Assembly: GCA_016929905.1 (NCBI GenBank)
Contig: JAFGHX010000280.1
Location: 1-41,870, forward strand
Length of the DNA stretch: 41,870 nucleotides
Origin: Kiritimatiellia bacterium
GTDB lineage: Bacteria > Verrucomicrobiota > Kiritimatiellia > JAFGHX01
Reading direction: 5' to 3'
Shown here: positions 1-8,058 of the stretch, one piece after another
How positions within the stretch are numbered: the first letter of the stretch is position 1
Layout of the letters: the number at the start of each line of letters is the position of its first letter
The notes under the pieces: model-generated
The model's input: the letters and a program-made list of their open reading frames with translations, nothing else
Database searches by the model: none
Told to the model about the DNA's origin: nothing
Position numbers and translations under genes: made by a program

Positions 1-203
1 CCTGTCTTGCCCTTGTAGACCCGCTGGTACACCTCCCGCTCGACCGGCCCCATGCCCCAGCGCCGGTCGGCGAGCGGGTCTGGCGCGACTCGCGTCTCCG
101 GCGCGCCTGTTGCCGCCGCGCCGCCCGCCAGCGCCGGCCAGTGCGGGGCCAGACTCACCAATAGCCATGTGAGCGCTGTCGCCAGACGGGTTGCGCCTTT
201 CAT
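1..203 (-). CDS. Secreted protein of unknown function, N-terminal part only
   Basis: The first 67 codons of a minus-strand gene are visible; the rest lies outside the window. The ATG at 201-203 is preceded by a purine-rich ribosome site (AGAGGGGGG). The N-terminus is a classic Sec signal peptide: a basic start (MKGATR), a hydrophobic core (LATALTWLLVSLAPHW) and a likely cleavage site after PALA. The mature part begins with small residues and then a charged stretch ending near REVYQRVYKGKT. No family can be named from so little sequence. The gene is divergent from the GntR regulator at 765, and its probable promoter overlaps one of two dre-like operator half-sites, so it may be a target of that regulator (inference). 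Confidence 0.7.
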   Translation of the reverse strand, partial: MKGATRLATALTWLLVSLAPHWPALAGGAAATGAPETRVAPDPLADRRWGMGPVEREVYQRVYKGKT

Positions 204-221
204 GCGTGCCCCCCTCTGAGA

Positions 222-240
222 ATTGACGATTGACGATTGA
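222..240. repeat. Short heptamer tandem repeat (ATTGACG)
   Basis: The heptamer ATTGACG is repeated about 2.7 times just upstream of the secreted-protein gene. It resembles, but is not identical to, the YGTTGAR heptamers found elsewhere in the window. No inverted partner was seen nearby. Confidence 0.6.
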
Positions 241-255
241 AGATCCTTCTTCGCC

Positions 256-270
256 CTGCGGGCTACGCAG
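256..270. repeat. Small perfect palindrome (CTGCG-GGCTA-CGCAG)
   Basis: A 5-bp perfect stem with a 5-nt loop lies in the 5' leader of the divergent secreted-protein gene. It could be a weak RNA hairpin. The rest of 241-510 shows no convincing gene. Confidence 0.4.
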
Positions 271-517
271 GACAGGTTGGAGAATGCCGCCGGAACCGTG
301 TTGCGCTCTTCTGGCAACATATCACGCAACAGGCGGCATGCCCGCCCTTTTCTGAAAGGTACCCGCCGCGAGCGCTCGAGTTATCCCAACGTGTGCCGCC
401 GCCGCGCGGCTGCCGGCCGTCGTCGGCAACCCGTCCGTGCCGCGCCTTGCTCGAGAACTTACTCGGCAACTTGCTCGATGCGCCCGGGCTCCACGTTGAC
501 TTAAATCTTCCAGACAA

Positions 518-548
518 CCTAGACTAGCCTAGTTTTATTTGTTTGTCA
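518..548 (-). promoter_or_regulatory. Probable promoter of the secreted-protein gene with overlapping operator half-site
   Basis: On the minus strand TTGACA (543-548) is followed by a 17-nt spacer and TAGTCT (520-525), a good sigma-70-type match. The -10 lies inside CCTAGACTAGCCTAG (518-532). On the minus strand this contains TAGTCTAG, the same eight bases as the left part of the dre-like site at 592-603. A protein bound here would block the promoter. The leader to the start codon would be about 310 nt. Confidence 0.5.
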
Positions 549-589
549 ATGGTTTGAATATTTTTCGCTTGATATTTGATAGAATATGT

Positions 590-607
590 ATTAGTCTAGA
601 CCAGAAT
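590..607. promoter_or_regulatory. dre-like GntR-family operator
   Basis: The core TAGTCTAGACCA (592-603) is a dyad with one mismatch. It differs by one base from TGGTCTAGACCA, the core bound by DasR/NagR-type GntR regulators. It sits in an AT-rich stretch about 160 bp upstream of the GntR gene and about 70 bp from the related half-site at 519-526. The match is seen directly; binding by the neighbouring regulator is inferred. Confidence 0.55.
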
Positions 608-764
608 GAAGGCAACAAGCCGATGACGAGCCTGCTCCGCGCAGACAGGCGAGGCGAAGCGGGGTGGCTTGGGCGAGGCAGGCAAGCATGGGACAAGATT
701 CCAGGATCCGATTCCTGTGAATTCGTGTCGATTCGTGGTTCCATCTTCTGAGGAGGCGCGGGCG

Positions 765-2195
765 ATGAGCCAGCTTCGCTTCACGAAATACGAACGGGTG
801 GCCAACGCGATACGGGACCGGATCGTGGCGGGCAGACTCGGGCGGGGCGAGAAGATTGCGTCGGAGAAGGACCTGGCCGAGGAGTTCGGGATGGCGCGCA
901 TGACGGTGCGCCAGGGGGTGGAGCTTCTGGTGAGCGAAGGGTGGCTTGTCCGCGCGGGCCGGCGCGGGACATTCGTGTCCGAGCATCCGGGGTTGCCCCA
1001 ATCCACGCCGGACGATCTGGGCATGCCGCATTTCCTGTCTCAGCCGCACATCTGTCTGCGGGTCCGGACGGACGACGTGCAGGCGCACCAGCATGCGTTC
1101 TGGCGAGCGGCGTTCGAGCGGTTTGCCGAGGCGAAACCGGGCCTGTCCGCCGAGCTTGCCGGTACGGCGCGAGCGGGGAACAGCACCGTTTCCGGGGACC
1201 TCATCACCACCCACGATGCGTACATCCCGCATCACATCGAGCGCGGTCTGATCCGCCCGCTGGCGGACCCGTCCGCGGACCCGAGTGTGCTGCCGTGTTT
1301 CCGGGCCAGCGCATCGCACGGCGTTCCGTTTTCCGTCTCCACCTCGATGCTGTCCGTGAATGTCGACCTGCTGGCGAGGGCGGGGCTCGGCGAGCAGCCG
1401 TTGCCGGCGACCTTCGAGCAATTCGTGCGCATGCTCGGCGACCTGAAGACGCGGTTGCCGGGCGTGAAGCTGGTGGGCGCGCTGCCCTCGTTTGCCTGCC
1501 GCCTGGCGTGGAACGAGGCGCTCAACACGCGCGAGGGCCAACGGTGTTTTCCCGAGCGTGTCCGGCCCGTATTCCGCGCGTTGCTCAATCTCGGCCTGGA
1601 CAGGCTCGAGATCGGCGAGCGTGCCCTCCCGCGATTCGTGAACGGCGAGTGCGTGTTCGCGATGACCCAGCCGCAGTCATTGGATTGGATGCGGTTGGGC
1701 CGCACGTTCCGGCTCGCGTGTCTGCCGCTGCCCTGTCTGCCCGACGCCCGGCTCGCCTACAGCGCGCGGGTGCTCTGCGTCTCCGCCGACTCGGCGCAGC
1801 CCGAACAGGCCGGGCAGTTGGCCCATTTCCTGGCGCGCCGCGAACAGCAGGCGCTGCTCGTCTCGCACCGCGCGGGCCTGCCCGCCTACGGTGATGCGCT
1901 GGATCGGGTCACCGATGAACAGATGCCCGGCGCGGAGGCGACAAAGATCGCGGTCCGGGCCGGCGCGCACGACGGCGCGCCGAGCGCGCCGAAGATCGAA
2001 TACGTCGGGACGGTCTTCATCCATGCCGCCCAACGCATTCTCACCGGCGCCGTCGGGCTCGAGGACGGACTCGCCGAGCTGGCCCGCCAGACCGAGCGGC
2101 TCCACCGCGGCGAGATCGGCTGGTCGAAGGCGGGCAGGGAGCCGATCGGGTTCTGGGACAAGGTCGAAGACAGGAAACGCGATGGGGTGCCGTGA
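765..2195 (+). CDS. GntR-type transcriptional regulator with solute-binding-protein-like effector domain
   Basis: This 476-residue protein starts at ATG 765, with GAGGAGG at 750-756; longer in-frame starts lack a ribosome site. Residues 1-75 form a GntR winged helix (SEKDLAEEFGMARMTVRQ, then a wing around GRRGTFVSE). The remainder is not a UTRA or FadR effector domain. It reads like a family 1 extracellular solute-binding protein: a FWRAAFERFAEAKPG-type lobe start, the segment DLLARAGLGEQPLPATFEQF, and a later GECVFAM segment. It has no signal peptide, so the sugar-binding fold would act in the cytoplasm as the ligand sensor (inference). It is divergent from a secreted-protein gene and has dre-like sites upstream, which suggests autoregulation and aminosugar or oligosaccharide sensing. 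Confidence 0.85.
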   Translation: MSQLRFTKYERVANAIRDRIVAGRLGRGEKIASEKDLAEEFGMARMTVRQGVELLVSEGWLVRAGRRGTFVSEHPGLPQSTPDDLGMPHFLSQPHICLRVRTDDVQAHQHAFWRAAFERFAEAKPGLSAELAGTARAGNSTVSGDLITTHDAYIPHHIERGLIRPLADPSADPSVLPCFRASASHGVPFSVSTSMLSVNVDLLARAGLGEQPLPATFEQFVRMLGDLKTRLPGVKLVGALPSFACRLAWNEALNTREGQRCFPERVRPVFRALLNLGLDRLEIGERALPRFVNGECVFAMTQPQSLDWMRLGRTFRLACLPLPCLPDARLAYSARVLCVSADSAQPEQAGQLAHFLARREQQALLVSHRAGLPAYGDALDRVTDEQMPGAEATKIAVRAGAHDGAPSAPKIEYVGTVFIHAAQRILTGAVGLEDGLAELARQTERLHRGEIGWSKAGREPIGFWDKVEDRKRDGVP

Positions 2196-2308
2196 GTCTC
2201 GGCGCTGAGAAGCTGCGTTGCCATCAGAGCCTGGACCATGCGGCGCGACAAGCCCCGGCATGCCCCTCGCGCAGGAAATGTCCCGCACACTATCCGTACG
2301 AAAAGCCA

Positions 2309-2365
2309 ATAAGCGTTCATTATGCGAACTTATAAATTGACAAAATGTAACTCAATGTGCAAAAT
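2309..2365 (+). promoter_or_regulatory. Promoter and possible operator of the Phd/PIN module
   Basis: TTGACA (2337-2342), a 17-nt spacer and CAAAAT (2360-2365) form a plausible promoter just before the antitoxin gene. An imperfect palindrome lies immediately upstream at 2309-2334, with arms ATAAGcgTTC and GAACTTAT. It could be the antitoxin's autoregulatory operator. Confidence 0.45.
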
Positions 2366-2372
2366 GGAAGGC

Positions 2373-2603
2373 ATGAAGACGATATCGGTGCGTGAAATGA
2401 AGGCGCATTGGGCGGAGGTGGAGCGTCAGGTGCGCGACGGGGAAACGTTCGAGGTGTTGAACCGGGGCAAGCCCACGGTTCGGATCGTACCCGCCCGTCC
2501 GCGGCGTGTGCCCATATGGGATCGCCACATGGCGACCGCGCTCAAGGTGTCGGGCAAGACGGGAGAGGAGACGGTGAAGGCGGACCGGGAGGGCCGCTGG
2601 TGA
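2373..2603 (+). CDS. Phd/YefM-family antitoxin
   Basis: This 76-residue protein has the usual Phd/YefM start (MKTISVREMKAHWAEVERQV) followed by the strand-turn segment GETFEVLNRGKPTVRIVP, which folds into the DNA-binding and dimerisation part. The C-terminal tail (WDRHMATALKVSGKT) would neutralise the toxin. ATG 2373 gives the best family alignment and is preceded by GGAAGG at close spacing; ATG 2364 is possible. Its stop overlaps the PIN toxin start by four bases, so the two are translationally coupled. It should neutralise that toxin and repress the shared promoter. Confidence 0.9.
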   Translation: MKTISVREMKAHWAEVERQVRDGETFEVLNRGKPTVRIVPARPRRVPIWDRHMATALKVSGKTGEETVKADREGRW

Positions 2604-3028
2604 TTTATCTCGATACGAGTGCCTTCATCAAGCTCTATTTCCTGGAGGCCGGCTCGGAGCAGGTGGACCAGTACGTCACGAGCCAGGATGATCCCCTTCC
2701 CGTGTGGGACATCCTGGAGGCGGAATTCGCGAACGCCTGTCGTCTGAAGGCGCTCTGGGGCGACATTGCGGCCGAAGAGGCGGACAGGCAGATCGCGCTT
2801 TTCGTCCAACGTCTGCGTCGCGGGCAGTACTACGTGCCGGAAGTGGATCGCCACGCCATGATGGAAGCCTTTCGTGATTTGAGTCGACACACGCCCACCG
2901 TGGGTTGCCGGACGATGGACATCCTGCACGTGGCCTGTGCGCTGCAGTTGGCGCCGGCCCGATTCGTTTCCTTTGACGAACGTCAACGGGCGTTGGCCAA
3001 GCATGCCGCTTTGACGGTGGTGCCCTGA
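2600..3028 (+). CDS. VapC-like PIN-domain toxin (putative ribonuclease)
   Basis: This 142-residue PIN-domain protein starts at GTG 2600, overlapping the antitoxin stop. The acidic metal-binding residues are visible: D5 (YLDTSAF), E42 (or E40), D107 (MDILHVA) and D126 (FDERQ). In this family they hold Mg or Mn and cut RNA, often tRNA or the rRNA sarcin-ricin loop. Length and order (antitoxin first, four-base overlap) are typical of a VapBC-type type II module. The antitoxin is of the Phd/YefM type rather than the AbrB type, a common pairing. All four acidic positions are present, so it appears intact. The RNA target cannot be predicted. Confidence 0.9.
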   Translation: MIYLDTSAFIKLYFLEAGSEQVDQYVTSQDDPLPVWDILEAEFANACRLKALWGDIAAEEADRQIALFVQRLRRGQYYVPEVDRHAMMEAFRDLSRHTPTVGCRTMDILHVACALQLAPARFVSFDERQRALAKHAALTVVP

Positions 3029-3138
3029 TGGCAATCAGCGAGCACCGGGCGGCAGGCAAAATGGCCGACCGCATAGCCTCCGGCGTGGCGAAACGTGGCT
3101 GTCTGCATGGGATGCCTCCGCCGCGTTGCCGCGGTGCG

Positions 3139-3264
3139 TTCAATGGTGAATCCACTCCATTAACCCGGCTCGCGGGGACGCTCGCCCTCCATCGGTGGCA
3201 CATGAAAGGTTAGTGGAGGGCGAACGTCCTCGTGAGCCGCTTCTTCGAGTGGACTCAATGTTGA
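3139..3264. repeat. Palindromic intergenic element, locus 1
   Basis: Two inverted arms, 3139-3191 and 3214-3264, surround a 22-nt loop. The inner arm ends are perfect (CGCCCTCCA / TGGAGGGCG). The outer ends carry CAATGGTGAATCCACTCC and GGACTCAATGTTGA, followed by a heptamer-like GCGTTGA. The left arm has diverged from the right. The same element occurs at 13547-13690 and 29057-29204. The rest of 3029-3430 has no gene. Confidence 0.75.
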
Positions 3265-3378
3265 GCGTTGACCACGCGCCGAATCTGAAGCGTGCGGCCG
3301 AGCATGTCACGGCGGTGATGCAACCGAACATGTCCCGGGAGAGAAGCGTGTGCCGTTGTCCAGCCGGCCACGGGACGG

Positions 3379-3422
3379 GCCTTGACGATCCCGCCGAAAA
3401 CCAGCAGGATACCGTCGCAAAG
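3379..3422. promoter_or_regulatory. Shared regulatory box, copy A (upstream of araC-type gene)
   Basis: This is a diverged copy of the box at 8085-8125 and 13268-13308. On the minus strand it reads GGTATCCTGCTGGTTTTCGG then CGGGATCGTCAAGGC, where the other copies have CGACGAAATCGTGAAGGC. It lies directly in front of the AraC regulator start at 3431 and contains a TTGACG on the plus strand. No ATACT sits 21 nt from it. It suggests that the AraC protein controls its own gene. Confidence 0.5.
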
Positions 3423-3430
3423 GGAATCGG

Positions 3431-4345
3431 ATGTCGGACGAAGCGTACGAAGTTCTGGATGCCGCGGATTCCTTCTTCGCCGTGACCGGCATGCCGCTGC
3501 ATGTGCAGCGGATCCGTATCGTGAAGGCGGTGCGCATGCACGCGCATACGTTCGCCGAACTGGTACTGGCGGTCGCCGGATACGCAATGCACGGGACGAG
3601 GACGAGGGAGTATTCCATCTCGAGGGGCGACACGCTGATCATCTGGCCGGGCGAGATCCACGAATACAAGGACACGCGGGACCTGGAGGTGATCAACGTT
3701 GTCTTCGACAAAGCCCGAATGAATGTGCCGTCGGACGACCTGGCCGAGTTGCCCGGCTATCATGCCCTGTTCTCGCTCGATCCGACCTGGCGGCGCCGTC
3801 ATCGCGCGCGGAGCCGGTTCAGACTCTCGGAGGAGGAGTTGCGGCATGTCGAGGGGCTGCTCGGCACGCTGGAGACGGAACTGGGACGCCGGCGCGGGGC
3901 GTATCGCTGCATGGCGCGCGGGCTGTTCCTGCAGACGCTGGTCTTCCTCAGCCGCGCGTACTCCCGAACGCGGCAGTCGGACTCCGCGTCGCTGCTGCGG
4001 ATCGGGCGGGTCCTCGGTTTCATGGAGAAGCAATACGAGCAGCCTGTCGAGATGAAGCAGCTTCTGGCCATCGCGCACATGTCGGAGAGCACGCTGCTGC
4101 GCACCTTCCGCCGCGCGGTGCATGTGACGCCCATCGAATACCTGATCCGGCTGCGGGTGCGCAAGGCCACCAGCCTTCTGACCGGGGAGGGCCTGACGGT
4201 GACGGAGACCGCCTTTCGGGTCGGTTTCTCGGACAGCAACTACTTCTCGCGCCAGTTCAAGAGGGTGATGGGCGTAAGCCCGAGCGAATACAAGCGCAGA
4301 CTCGCCGGCCTCGCGCCACCCGCGTTGACGGCCGGGGGCACGTGA
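3431..4345 (+). CDS. AraC-family transcriptional regulator with cupin sensor domain
   Basis: This 304-residue protein has an N-terminal cupin-type sugar-sensing half (residues about 20-110: HTFAELVLAVAGYAMHG, then SRGDTLIIWPGEIHEY) and a C-terminal pair of helix-turn-helix motifs (residues about 195-295). The hallmark AraC segments LLAIAHMSESTLLRTFRRA and AFRVGFSDSNYFSRQFKRVMG are present. The start at ATG 3431 has AAAGGGA just upstream. The architecture is like RhaR/RhaS and MelR regulators, which activate sugar catabolic genes. A copy of a conserved upstream box lies just before the gene, and other copies precede the GH20-like gene and a sulfatase gene. A role as local activator of the glycan-degradation genes is therefore plausible. 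The inducer is unknown. Confidence 0.9.
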   Translation: MSDEAYEVLDAADSFFAVTGMPLHVQRIRIVKAVRMHAHTFAELVLAVAGYAMHGTRTREYSISRGDTLIIWPGEIHEYKDTRDLEVINVVFDKARMNVPSDDLAELPGYHALFSLDPTWRRRHRARSRFRLSEEELRHVEGLLGTLETELGRRRGAYRCMARGLFLQTLVFLSRAYSRTRQSDSASLLRIGRVLGFMEKQYEQPVEMKQLLAIAHMSESTLLRTFRRAVHVTPIEYLIRLRVRKATSLLTGEGLTVTETAFRVGFSDSNYFSRQFKRVMGVSPSEYKRRLAGLAPPALTAGGT

Positions 4346-4442
4346 AGAAACCGCCCGCCCGCCACCCGGCTTCTCTCAGCACTCGGAAACCACGGCGCCT
4401 GTCTTGCCGGCACGGGCCTCATATCCAAATGGACGAACGGAG

Positions 4443-4947
4443 CTACACACCGGCCGGGTACAGGCGAGGGAAGTAGTCACCCAACACGTGAACCGGAAGA
4501 CCGAGCCGAAGCGGGCCTTTGCTCGATGGCGACTCAAGCAACCCGTCGGCAAGCAGCCGGCCGACAACGCGACGCGCCGTGCGTGGCGGCTTCCCGAGAA
4601 TGCGAGCGGCATCGCCTCTCGTGATCTGGCCCCGCAGCATGACATCCGAGAGGAGACGGCCCGTCTCGCGCGGGGCCCTGCTCAGCACCGCATGGCGTTC
4701 CGCGGAAGCGGCGATACGTTCCTGGAGCGAGTCCCGCCGGACGCGTGTTGTGCCCCTCGATCAGGTTCGAGTAGCAGCTGTTCATCAGACGAACCAGCCG
4801 CATGATGCCGCGGCCCGTGATCGGGTGAACCGACGAGCCCAACGACGCGGACCGCTCCAGCAGTGCCACGGCGAGCTCCGCCAATTCGCCGTTCTCATCG
4901 CGGGGCAACAGCGGCTCCATGACGCTCGCTCGTGTGTAGACCTCCAT
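4443..4947 (-). pseudogene. Decayed fic gene (internal deletion and frameshift)
   Basis: The N-terminal piece starts at ATG 4947 and ends in MNSCYSNLIEGHNTRP, a typical Fic segment. The reading then jumps to another frame encoding the Fic C-terminal winged helix, from AVLSRAPRETGRLLSDVMLR to GDYFPRLYPAGV. The whole catalytic core, including the HPFxDGNGR motif, is missing, so no AMP-transfer activity is possible. A promoter-like pair remains upstream on the minus strand (TTGACA 5059-5064, 17-nt spacer, AATTCT 5036-5041). Intact Fic proteins modify target proteins with AMP or related groups and often act as toxins. The stretch 4948-5220 holds no other recognisable gene, only short TGGCCGATC repeats. 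Confidence 0.8.
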
Positions 4948-5220
4948 CTTCCCAGTCTCCAACCGCCTGAATGGCCGATCCGTTGGCCGATCGACACCAG
5001 AATCAGGCCATGCCAAAGCCCAGCTATTCAGCGTCAGAATTCCGAAATGGCGCCTGGATGTCAAGTCCGACAGCCCGAATATGGCCGATCCAGCGTGGCG
5101 GGCAGGACCGGATTCGCCAACTGGGTGCAGCCATAGCCGGAGGCGACGGCGCAAGCCGGGGCCGGGGCTGCGTTTGCCCCTTCGCGGAGACGCTACGTCA
5201 GGCACGGTCGGTGAAGCGCG

Positions 5221-7989
5221 CTAGCGCACCTTTCGCTTGATCTCGGCGACCTGGGTGTTCCCGATCAGGTACGGGTCGGCGATGACGAGTCCGCATTCGG
5301 GAATGCGGGGGAAGTTGACGTGGAAGCCCGCCAGCCAGTCACCGTCGTCACGGGCGATATCCGCGAGAGGGACGGAGACCAGTTGCCAGGTTTCCGCCAG
5401 CTCATCCACGGTGACGAACCCGCGCTTTTCGGCGGGCTTGTTGTCGCGCGGCGTACGCAGGTTGATGCGCACCCAGTCGCCCCGCTTCTGTTCGTCGGCC
5501 GCCTCACCGGACCGGAAGTAACACCACAACCGAGCCAACTGCGCCCCCTTCGGTCCGGCGCTGTTGACGTAGAACCGCAAATAGCCGTTCTGCTCGAGGT
5601 AGGGCCGCACGTTGACGGGCGGGAATCGGACCGTGGCCCCGGCGAATCGAGCCGCGGGATTCGAGAACACAAGAGCCGGGTGGCCGGGCGTACGCGCGTG
5701 TTCGGCGCTGAGATCGAGCGCGCATTTCTCCGACCCGGCAGCCTTGACCTGACCCCGGCGCAGCAGGTAGGCGGCGGTCTCGAGATTGGCCGGCGTGTCC
5801 GCCTGCTCGATGACGATGCCCCGCCCCAGCGTGTCGAGCCGCTCGAGCGCCACGCGCTGCGCCTCGATTCGCTTGCGAAGGCTCGGCTCGCTCTGCCAGA
5901 GCCAGTTGTCCTTGCCGCCCAACGCCGCGGAAATTTCCGTGAGCAGCCGCAGGCTTTCCGGGAGGGCCGCCAAGCCCTTCCGCGCGGCGGATTGCGCGGC
6001 CTCATGCCGCTTCTCGCGAATCGCCGTCGCCGCGGCCAGCGCGGGCGCGCGCACGGCGGCGACCGCGCGCACGGCGCCGAGATAGCTGAGCACGAAACGG
6101 AACTGCTGTTGTTGCCGCTCGTCAAAGGCAATCTGACCCGCCTCGATCATCCGCTGCACCTTCAGGACCGCGTCCAGGCCGCGTCGCGAACCGTCGGCCT
6201 GATGCTGCATCAGCCTGGCCGGATCGTCCAGTTCGTCGATCACCGTCTCTTCCCAGCCCGGGATGTCCGATTGCCGGCCGGCCAGCCGGTCGCGTGCGGC
6301 GACGGCGGTACTGGCGGGCTCTTTCGTGAAGAGCCAGCTTGGATCGCCGCGCACCGCTTCGCCCATGAGCGGGCCGGCCTGTTCGCCGAAGAAATGCGCG
6401 CAGATCGCGTCGAGCAGGGCGCCCGCCACCTCGGGCGGCCGGGTGCCGTCGTGGATCGGGTCGTGGTTGTAGCCGCGGTGCGGTACGGCGCCCGGCGCAC
6501 CGGTATTCCACGCGTAGTGGGCGGTCATCGCCCAGCCGAGCTCGGCGTATTCGCCGGTGTTGCCCAGGTAGAAGATGTCGCGCGAATCGTCGAAATCGAA
6601 CGTCTGCAACACGCGCGCGCTGGTCGTGAAGAACGGTTTCCAGCCATTGTTGTAGCAGGTCTCGATATAGAAGTAGATCGGATGGCGGCCGTAGGCTTGC
6701 TTGAACGCGGCCACGTTCTCGCGCCGGTTCTCGCGCACGCACACGGCGATGCGCGGGTCGAGCCGTTCGTTGACCTCGCGCCAGTACCCCAGGATCTCGC
6801 GGCTCCGCTCGGAGTCGAGATTGTCGACGCTGGCGCCGTAGGGAATCAGCACCGCGCAGATGCGCGTGGCCGGGCTGAGCGCGCGGATCTCCCCGGCCAG
6901 CAGGTTCATGACGTGTGCGTCCGCCTTGGCTCGTTCGTCGTCTTTCCAGCGCGCGCGGCAGTGAGCCGAGCGCTCGTGCCAGCCCGCGTAGCGGCCGTAC
7001 TGCCACACGTCGGGCGAGTGCAGGTAGTACAGCCCGATCCCCGTCTCGCGCGCGAACCGGCCGTAGACGCGGCCCTGCTCGCGGATCAACTCGTCGTGTG
7101 ACCACGAGAAGCGCGCCCCGCGCGCTTCGACCAGGTCCTTGATCTCGGAGGCCGGCCCGCCCTGCCCGACGTCGATGGCGCTGTGCGACTTCATCTCGAG
7201 CAGCACCCCGCGTTGCGCGGCGTACTCGGAGACCTCGCGCAAGGCCGCGCGCGTTTCCTGGCCGATCGCCTGCACATTGCTCTGGGCCCGCCCTTGGAAC
7301 AGCGGCGCGAAACGCAGTGTGATCCCGTTGATCTTGAAGCGAAGACAGAAATCGACGTGATCGCGGCAGACGCGCAGGTACTCCTCGCGGGTCCGGGCGC
7401 CCCGCACGGCATCGTAGAGGAGACTGCTCTGGAAGAACCGGCCAATGACGCGCAGCCGGAAATCGGGCCAATCCCGCACGTTGGCGGCATCCACTACCAG
7501 ACGGGCGCCCTCGCGCCGGAGCATCTGGCTGAAGGTCACGCAGGCGTAGAGCGCGCCCTGCGCGTCGCTGCCGGCCAGGAGCACGCGCGTGTTGGCGCCG
7601 TCAGCCAGAAAGCGAATGACGTAGCCTTGCGGGCCGGGATCTCCGGCGTCGAGCTTGATGCCGTGCGTCCGGAGCCATCGGGCGACCAGCGGCGAGGCCG
7701 GTGTCCCCACGATGACGGCAAACGGCGCGCCAGAGTCGGCGCCGGCCCGGCGAATGATTGCGGGACCGCCGAGCCGCGTGACGGCCTTGTCCAGTTCAGC
7801 AAGGCCGACCTGGATCATGGGGACGGCTTCCTCGGCGCAGAGCACGGCGCCGGCGGCCGGCCACGGGATGGGCCGGCCCAGCGCTTCGACCTGCTGGGGC
7901 AGCGGCACGAGATTCGGCCGCGGGACGGCGGCGCTGATACAGACGGTGCTCGATGCGAAAAGGATCGCGAAGATCATGCCGTGTCGCAT
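5221..7989 (-). CDS. Secreted GH20-like glycoside hydrolase, putative beta-N-acetylhexosaminidase
   Basis: This 922-residue protein starts at ATG 7989 behind AAGGAGA. A signal peptide is clear (MRHGMIFAILFASSTVCISA). Residues about 25-165 resemble the GH20 N-terminal (glyco_hydro_20b) domain: LVPLPQQVEALG early, then GYVIRFLADGANTRVLLAGS. A TIM-barrel-like middle follows (KINGITLRFAPLFQG; LYYLHSPDVWQYG; IYFYIETCYNNGW), then a helical region and a C-terminal beta-rich segment that could bind carbohydrate. I could not identify the usual GH20 Asp-Glu catalytic pair, so the family call rests on the N-terminal domain. A GH84-like or other GlcNAc-processing enzyme is possible. A copy of the shared box and a -10-like ATACT precede the gene. 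Confidence 0.65.
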   Translation of the reverse strand: MRHGMIFAILFASSTVCISAAVPRPNLVPLPQQVEALGRPIPWPAAGAVLCAEEAVPMIQVGLAELDKAVTRLGGPAIIRRAGADSGAPFAVIVGTPASPLVARWLRTHGIKLDAGDPGPQGYVIRFLADGANTRVLLAGSDAQGALYACVTFSQMLRREGARLVVDAANVRDWPDFRLRVIGRFFQSSLLYDAVRGARTREEYLRVCRDHVDFCLRFKINGITLRFAPLFQGRAQSNVQAIGQETRAALREVSEYAAQRGVLLEMKSHSAIDVGQGGPASEIKDLVEARGARFSWSHDELIREQGRVYGRFARETGIGLYYLHSPDVWQYGRYAGWHERSAHCRARWKDDERAKADAHVMNLLAGEIRALSPATRICAVLIPYGASVDNLDSERSREILGYWREVNERLDPRIAVCVRENRRENVAAFKQAYGRHPIYFYIETCYNNGWKPFFTTSARVLQTFDFDDSRDIFYLGNTGEYAELGWAMTAHYAWNTGAPGAVPHRGYNHDPIHDGTRPPEVAGALLDAICAHFFGEQAGPLMGEAVRGDPSWLFTKEPASTAVAARDRLAGRQSDIPGWEETVIDELDDPARLMQHQADGSRRGLDAVLKVQRMIEAGQIAFDERQQQQFRFVLSYLGAVRAVAAVRAPALAAATAIREKRHEAAQSAARKGLAALPESLRLLTEISAALGGKDNWLWQSEPSLRKRIEAQRVALERLDTLGRGIVIEQADTPANLETAAYLLRRGQVKAAGSEKCALDLSAEHARTPGHPALVFSNPAARFAGATVRFPPVNVRPYLEQNGYLRFYVNSAGPKGAQLARLWCYFRSGEAADEQKRGDWVRINLRTPRDNKPAEKRGFVTVDELAETWQLVSVPLADIARDDGDWLAGFHVNFPRIPECGLVIADPYLIGNTQVAEIKRKVR

Positions 7990-8058
7990 GGCGGTCTCCT
8001 TGTTCGGGGCGTGAGGCACCCGCCGCGGCGGGCCCAGTCAAATCGCCTCGTATGGTAC

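Noticed and set aside
237..527. Short open frames on both strands in the first intergenic region
   Set aside because: No ribosome site, no recognisable domains; the region is better explained as leader and operator DNA.
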